A stretch of 64,000 nucleotides of DNA. Origin: Labilibaculum antarcticum. Lineage in GTDB: Bacteria; Bacteroidota; Bacteroidia; Bacteroidales; Marinifilaceae. Under the pieces are notes generated by a model that was given only the letters and a program-made list of their open reading frames with translations, had not been told where the DNA came from and did no database searches. Made by a program: the position numbers and the translations under genes. Location: NCBI RefSeq assembly GCF_002356295.1, contig NZ_AP018042.1:4496361-4560360 (forward strand), in the 5' to 3' direction. Below, one piece after another: positions 63,701 through 64,000 of the stretch (within the stretch, counting starts at the first letter, position 1; each line of letters starts with the position of its first letter).

Positions 63701-64000
63701 AACTGATGTGGTTGATTTGTGGAATTTAGGGGGCGTTAAAACTATCACAGCCATAGATGGACTTGTAACTTATCTGAATTTGACTGCAGCCAGTGAAAAT
63801 AGGGTGGAGGGAGCACGATTGCTGTTTACTTCTGATGCTCTGCCTAATGTTGTATCGGATAGTTTTGATATTGTAATTCCTCCTCCTCCGGTTATTTTAG
63901 GTGCTGTGGATGCTTCTGTTGATGGAAGTTTCTTTGTGGAATTTACTGATAATAAAACATGGAGATCACTAATTTTTGATATCCGTTATGGAATACGCAG
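54786..64000 (+). CDS. Giant secreted modular repeat protein, 3' truncated by the window
   Basis: The frame is open from the ATG at 54786 to the window end (at least 3071 residues, no stop seen). A signal peptide MKKYLLLGCLWVISTIFVHA is followed by about 15 modules of roughly 200 residues (period about 600 bp). Each module has two parts. The first, about 95 residues (TVDxxF...W...I...G...Y...GY...Q.IGHG), resembles by eye the DUF1533/Shr-like domain. The second, an Ig-like part, has TQPxxP..NGG, the sequence DQYxNxCT with a single Cys, W(T/S)LGG and ASS. I checked the frame at several widely spaced points and it is continuous. It is probably a cell-surface adhesin or matrix protein; an unseen C-terminal sorting domain would tell. 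Confidence 0.85.
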   Translation, partial: MKKYLLLGCLWVISTIFVHAQVPADITAAPSATVDAPFEISFTDNSAWRLAVSQISYGDDILPAKAYDLSVADKILFYPDSSEFLQNDTTLVITITSTNTPGVDGTVSQIIGHGIAANIIMVTQPTDPGSNGGLLGTQPVVKLQDKYNNECTGGVANQVTAAADASGDWTLGGTGTTVTSVGGTVTFAGLTGSSDLVVNGAYLVFSSGSLPTLNSDPFDIPVNTPPTLTAATGATVDASFILEYIDDATWETTFTSVTYDGVELLLGTDYTIDTGADEITLIPSGGNSILQVPHTDPGDLSLEIIVSGYANASVDQIIGHGIAANIIMVTQPTDPGSNGGLLGTQPVVKLQDKYSNDCIGDEATQVTVAADVSGAWTLGGTGTTVTSVGGTVTFAGLTGSSDLVVNGAYLVFSSGILPTLNSDPFNIPVNLPPGLIAASGATVDSPFEISYSPDDIFWEANIDSIQFDGVLIPQETYTVNSTQNKVIFDASALDSEIRTAKTGDIEIFVSQYDKALISQTIGHGAANNLVVATEPVAPANNGDSFQTQPVVNVRDQYNNLCAGNSTVSISAEENDPASWDLQGTLSGTVASGILTYSDLTASSTQIVNGAFISFSASGLTGVNSTTFNLALNTPPGLTAASVATVDAPFIVTFSDSQSWQSKISSITYNGNTVDGVAYDTSIGNRITFDPSQSTALQTSGTADFVIFSDGFNSTVPLTQIIGHGAANQLAITTEPGTPSINGGNLNPQPAIEIRDQYSNFCSTDGNRTITAAKADAGSWTLGGTPDQNANLGVLTFSGLTASSALEVTGASIEFTSPGITPITSSDFSLGLNDAPSDITAAGSVTVDNPFTITFTDENDWQSNINGITYSGTTVDNAAYNTATSGEITFTPSLSSALQTSGTADFVISADGFNNSSPISQVIGHGSAKAIVMVTEPSGPSVNGGQLQNQPVVKLQDQYDNDCTSDNSTSVTVAKGDTGNWTLGGDATVSVSSGTLSYTNLTASSNETISSAFLSFISTGLTSVNSSTFSIGLNDPPSDLAEDGNADVDSDFTVTFTDIDGWQSKISAVTYNGLTVDAVAYDITTPGEIVFTPSSSTALQTAGTANLIISANGFSNATLSQTISHGAVNKLAINTQPGAPSANGGDLNPQPVIEILDQYDNLCTSDGSRVISAAKGDAGNWILGGALNQNANSGTHTFADLTASSNENITGANISFSSTGLTGITSSDFSLGLNTAPNLTASSGTTVDGIFEISYDDNVDWESDIDSISFDGNIISPGAYSVNSTSNKITFNPSVDAVLQMAKTADIVVFVDGYDNATVSQTLGHGVATKLVMDTEPVPSGVNGNSFTTQPVVAIQDQYDNTCTTNSAISITAAGNDPVNWTLGGTLVNAVASGILTYTDLTASSDALVAGAFISFTASGLTGVGSTTFDLGLNSAPALTATSGVTVDGVFTVTFVDENSWQSKVSSIGYGGVEIDASAYNTLTSGQITFDPSLSTTLQTAGTEDFIFVAAGFSNATLSQTIGHGVPASIKVNVEPTAPTSNGSLLVQQPIVISQDQYLNPCTSDNATAISVVKGDAGSWSLGGSPDHTLGGGSFTYTDLSATSDAPVIGAYLTFSSGSFPTVNSATFDIPVNVSPSLSPAINATVDGEFQIVFADNAAWRGSISDITVDGNSIPAAAYDATIATRIIFKPVQSNFLQTAGTKEIIIISSGYENDTLNQELGHGIANELFIFTQPVGPSSNGGQLATQPVVHLRDQYANICTTDNTSTISETTSGGTWALGGITGLTASSGVFTYADLTANSSAELTTASITFSSVALTDVVSTAFTIPSLDASPTLLASSTATVDASFEITFGANATWQLAIDSISYDGNLIDATAYNITQSGKIIFDPSLDTDLQVAGTKDLIVYALGYNDASVSQQIKHGVATDMVIVLQPSAPVENGALLANQPVVTLRDQYANDCTSENTIEITGAKGDANVWTLGGTLVKKVTNGSASFTDLTASSGVAITDAFVAFSSVGLTTVNSNTFDIPDLAASPVLTAASGVTVDSNFDITFVDNPAWRSQVTEIRYGNEVLPVGAYDTSIEGIITFKPIESPVLQTVASKYIYITSTSFLKDSVLQAIGHGAATSIVITTEPQQPASNAGLLQTQPGVKIQDQYSNDCTTNSVQTINANATGGSWVVEGTTSLMVTNGIVDFTDLTARSTDLVIDATITFSGTGLTSQESATFIIPAPLIAPFLIASTTATVDSLFDVTFSENAGWQGEIDSISYGGNLFSSDVYDKSQGGKIVFDPSKSTELQVVGTKEILVYSRGYQNAAVNQEIKHGIPDTIFIDRQPTAPLVNGGSLDTQPRVSVRDQYNNSCGSNDTFEITATNGDAQAWTLGGSVTQSVISGVLTYSDLIASSETAITGAFITFSGAGLTSVNSDPFDIVELLNPPNINPAFQVTVDADFSLSFFAIDDTWRNSVTTITYEGDTLPASAYSIGTESIVFHISQEVLLQKAGTFNIVIYSTGYSNVLIEQEVGHGAIASMEITQQPLAPLTNGDVLEQQPILRFLDQYANECTSEIQESIIVSRNDTGDWSLAGTVEQIATNGIVTFTDLSAYSSGPVTDAELQFSSTDLTSVVSTSFTIPDVSSAPVLNAAIDVTVDNPFKITFTEDSVWRSRINVVTVNDSVLGAASYNTSQVGELELIPSESEFLQKNGSFQIIVQSRGFAHDTVQQNINHGLADSLLITSQPLDPENNGELLAQQPVLKLSDQYLNDCTGDNLTQVSVVKYDQNVWTLGGTLQAQSVSGVVSFTDLMATSEIAIDSAYLQFSFDKDTVISALFTIPVPIIELTAALDVTVDNEFTIQASDNASWRDSISAISFAGETLVDTSYLIEAGGITFYPDRDSILQIARTDTLIVIANGYANAIVEQSIKHGVATDMVIVDQPIGPENNGDTLAQQPKLQLKDQYENDCENDNATQILTSKYSDGSETDVVDLWNLGGVKTITAIDGLVTYLNLTAASENRVEGARLLFTSDALPNVVSDSFDIVIPPPPVILGAVDASVDGSFFVEFTDNKTWRSLIFDIRYGIR

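Noticed and set aside
1-64000. tRNA or rRNA genes
   Set aside because: No cloverleaf with a conserved T-loop or rRNA signature was noticed on either strand; a covariance-model scan was not possible.

Overview
The window looks like chromosomal DNA of a Bacteroidota bacterium, most likely an anaerobic or facultative marine Marinilabiliales-type organism (lineage is inference). The signs are AT-rich DNA, TAnnTTTG promoter boxes, DUF6261 and NrtR-type Nudix regulators, a phoH-purC pair, fused cbi genes and very long secreted modular proteins.

Region by region. 0-7.8 kb: a plus-strand cobalamin operon of the anaerobic route with three bifunctional fusions (CbiE-CbiT, CbiG-CbiF, CbiJ-CbiD) followed by the cobalt ECF transporter CbiMNQO. 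7.9-14.0 kb: a minus-strand polyol (probably mannitol) operon (outer-membrane protein, NCS1-type permease, mannitol dehydrogenase, PfkB sugar kinase) with a divergent Nudix-like regulator and a palindromic operator just downstream of the operon promoter. This block is flanked by intact cbiO and a decayed second copy of the cbiO 3' end. 14.5-18.6 kb: a glycosyltransferase, mazG, an acetyltransferase and a DUF502 membrane protein, with intergenic repeats.

18.6-27.05 kb is the most unusual part. Ten small minus-strand genes, mostly encoding lipoproteins or membrane proteins, lie in eight units. Each unit is bounded by its own 9-10 bp complementary boxes starting GTT/ending AAC, and the units are separated by palindromic repeats of about 195 bp. 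This is the layout of integron gene cassettes with attC sites, but no integrase is present in the window, so it resembles a CALIN (attC cluster lacking an integrase).

27.4-34 kb: a DUF6261 gene broken by one stop codon, a tandem array of 41-bp hairpins, a multi-PAS histidine kinase and a 1.5-kb repeat-rich gap containing REP/BIME-like hairpins. 33.5-46.1 kb: a methyltransferase, a VF530 protein, a radical SAM protein, a DEAD-box helicase, an Asp/Glu racemase, a haem-motif hybrid kinase, SAM hydroxide adenosyltransferase, PhoH, PurC, a SUI1 factor, two PLDc_N mini-proteins and a DksA-like protein. 46.3-54.5 kb: an AraC regulator next to an iron alcohol dehydrogenase, NfnAB (electron-bifurcating transhydrogenase) with two ferritin-like proteins, and a LysM protein. 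54.8 kb to the end: one uninterrupted secreted giant protein with about 15 repeats of roughly 200 residues, running off the window.
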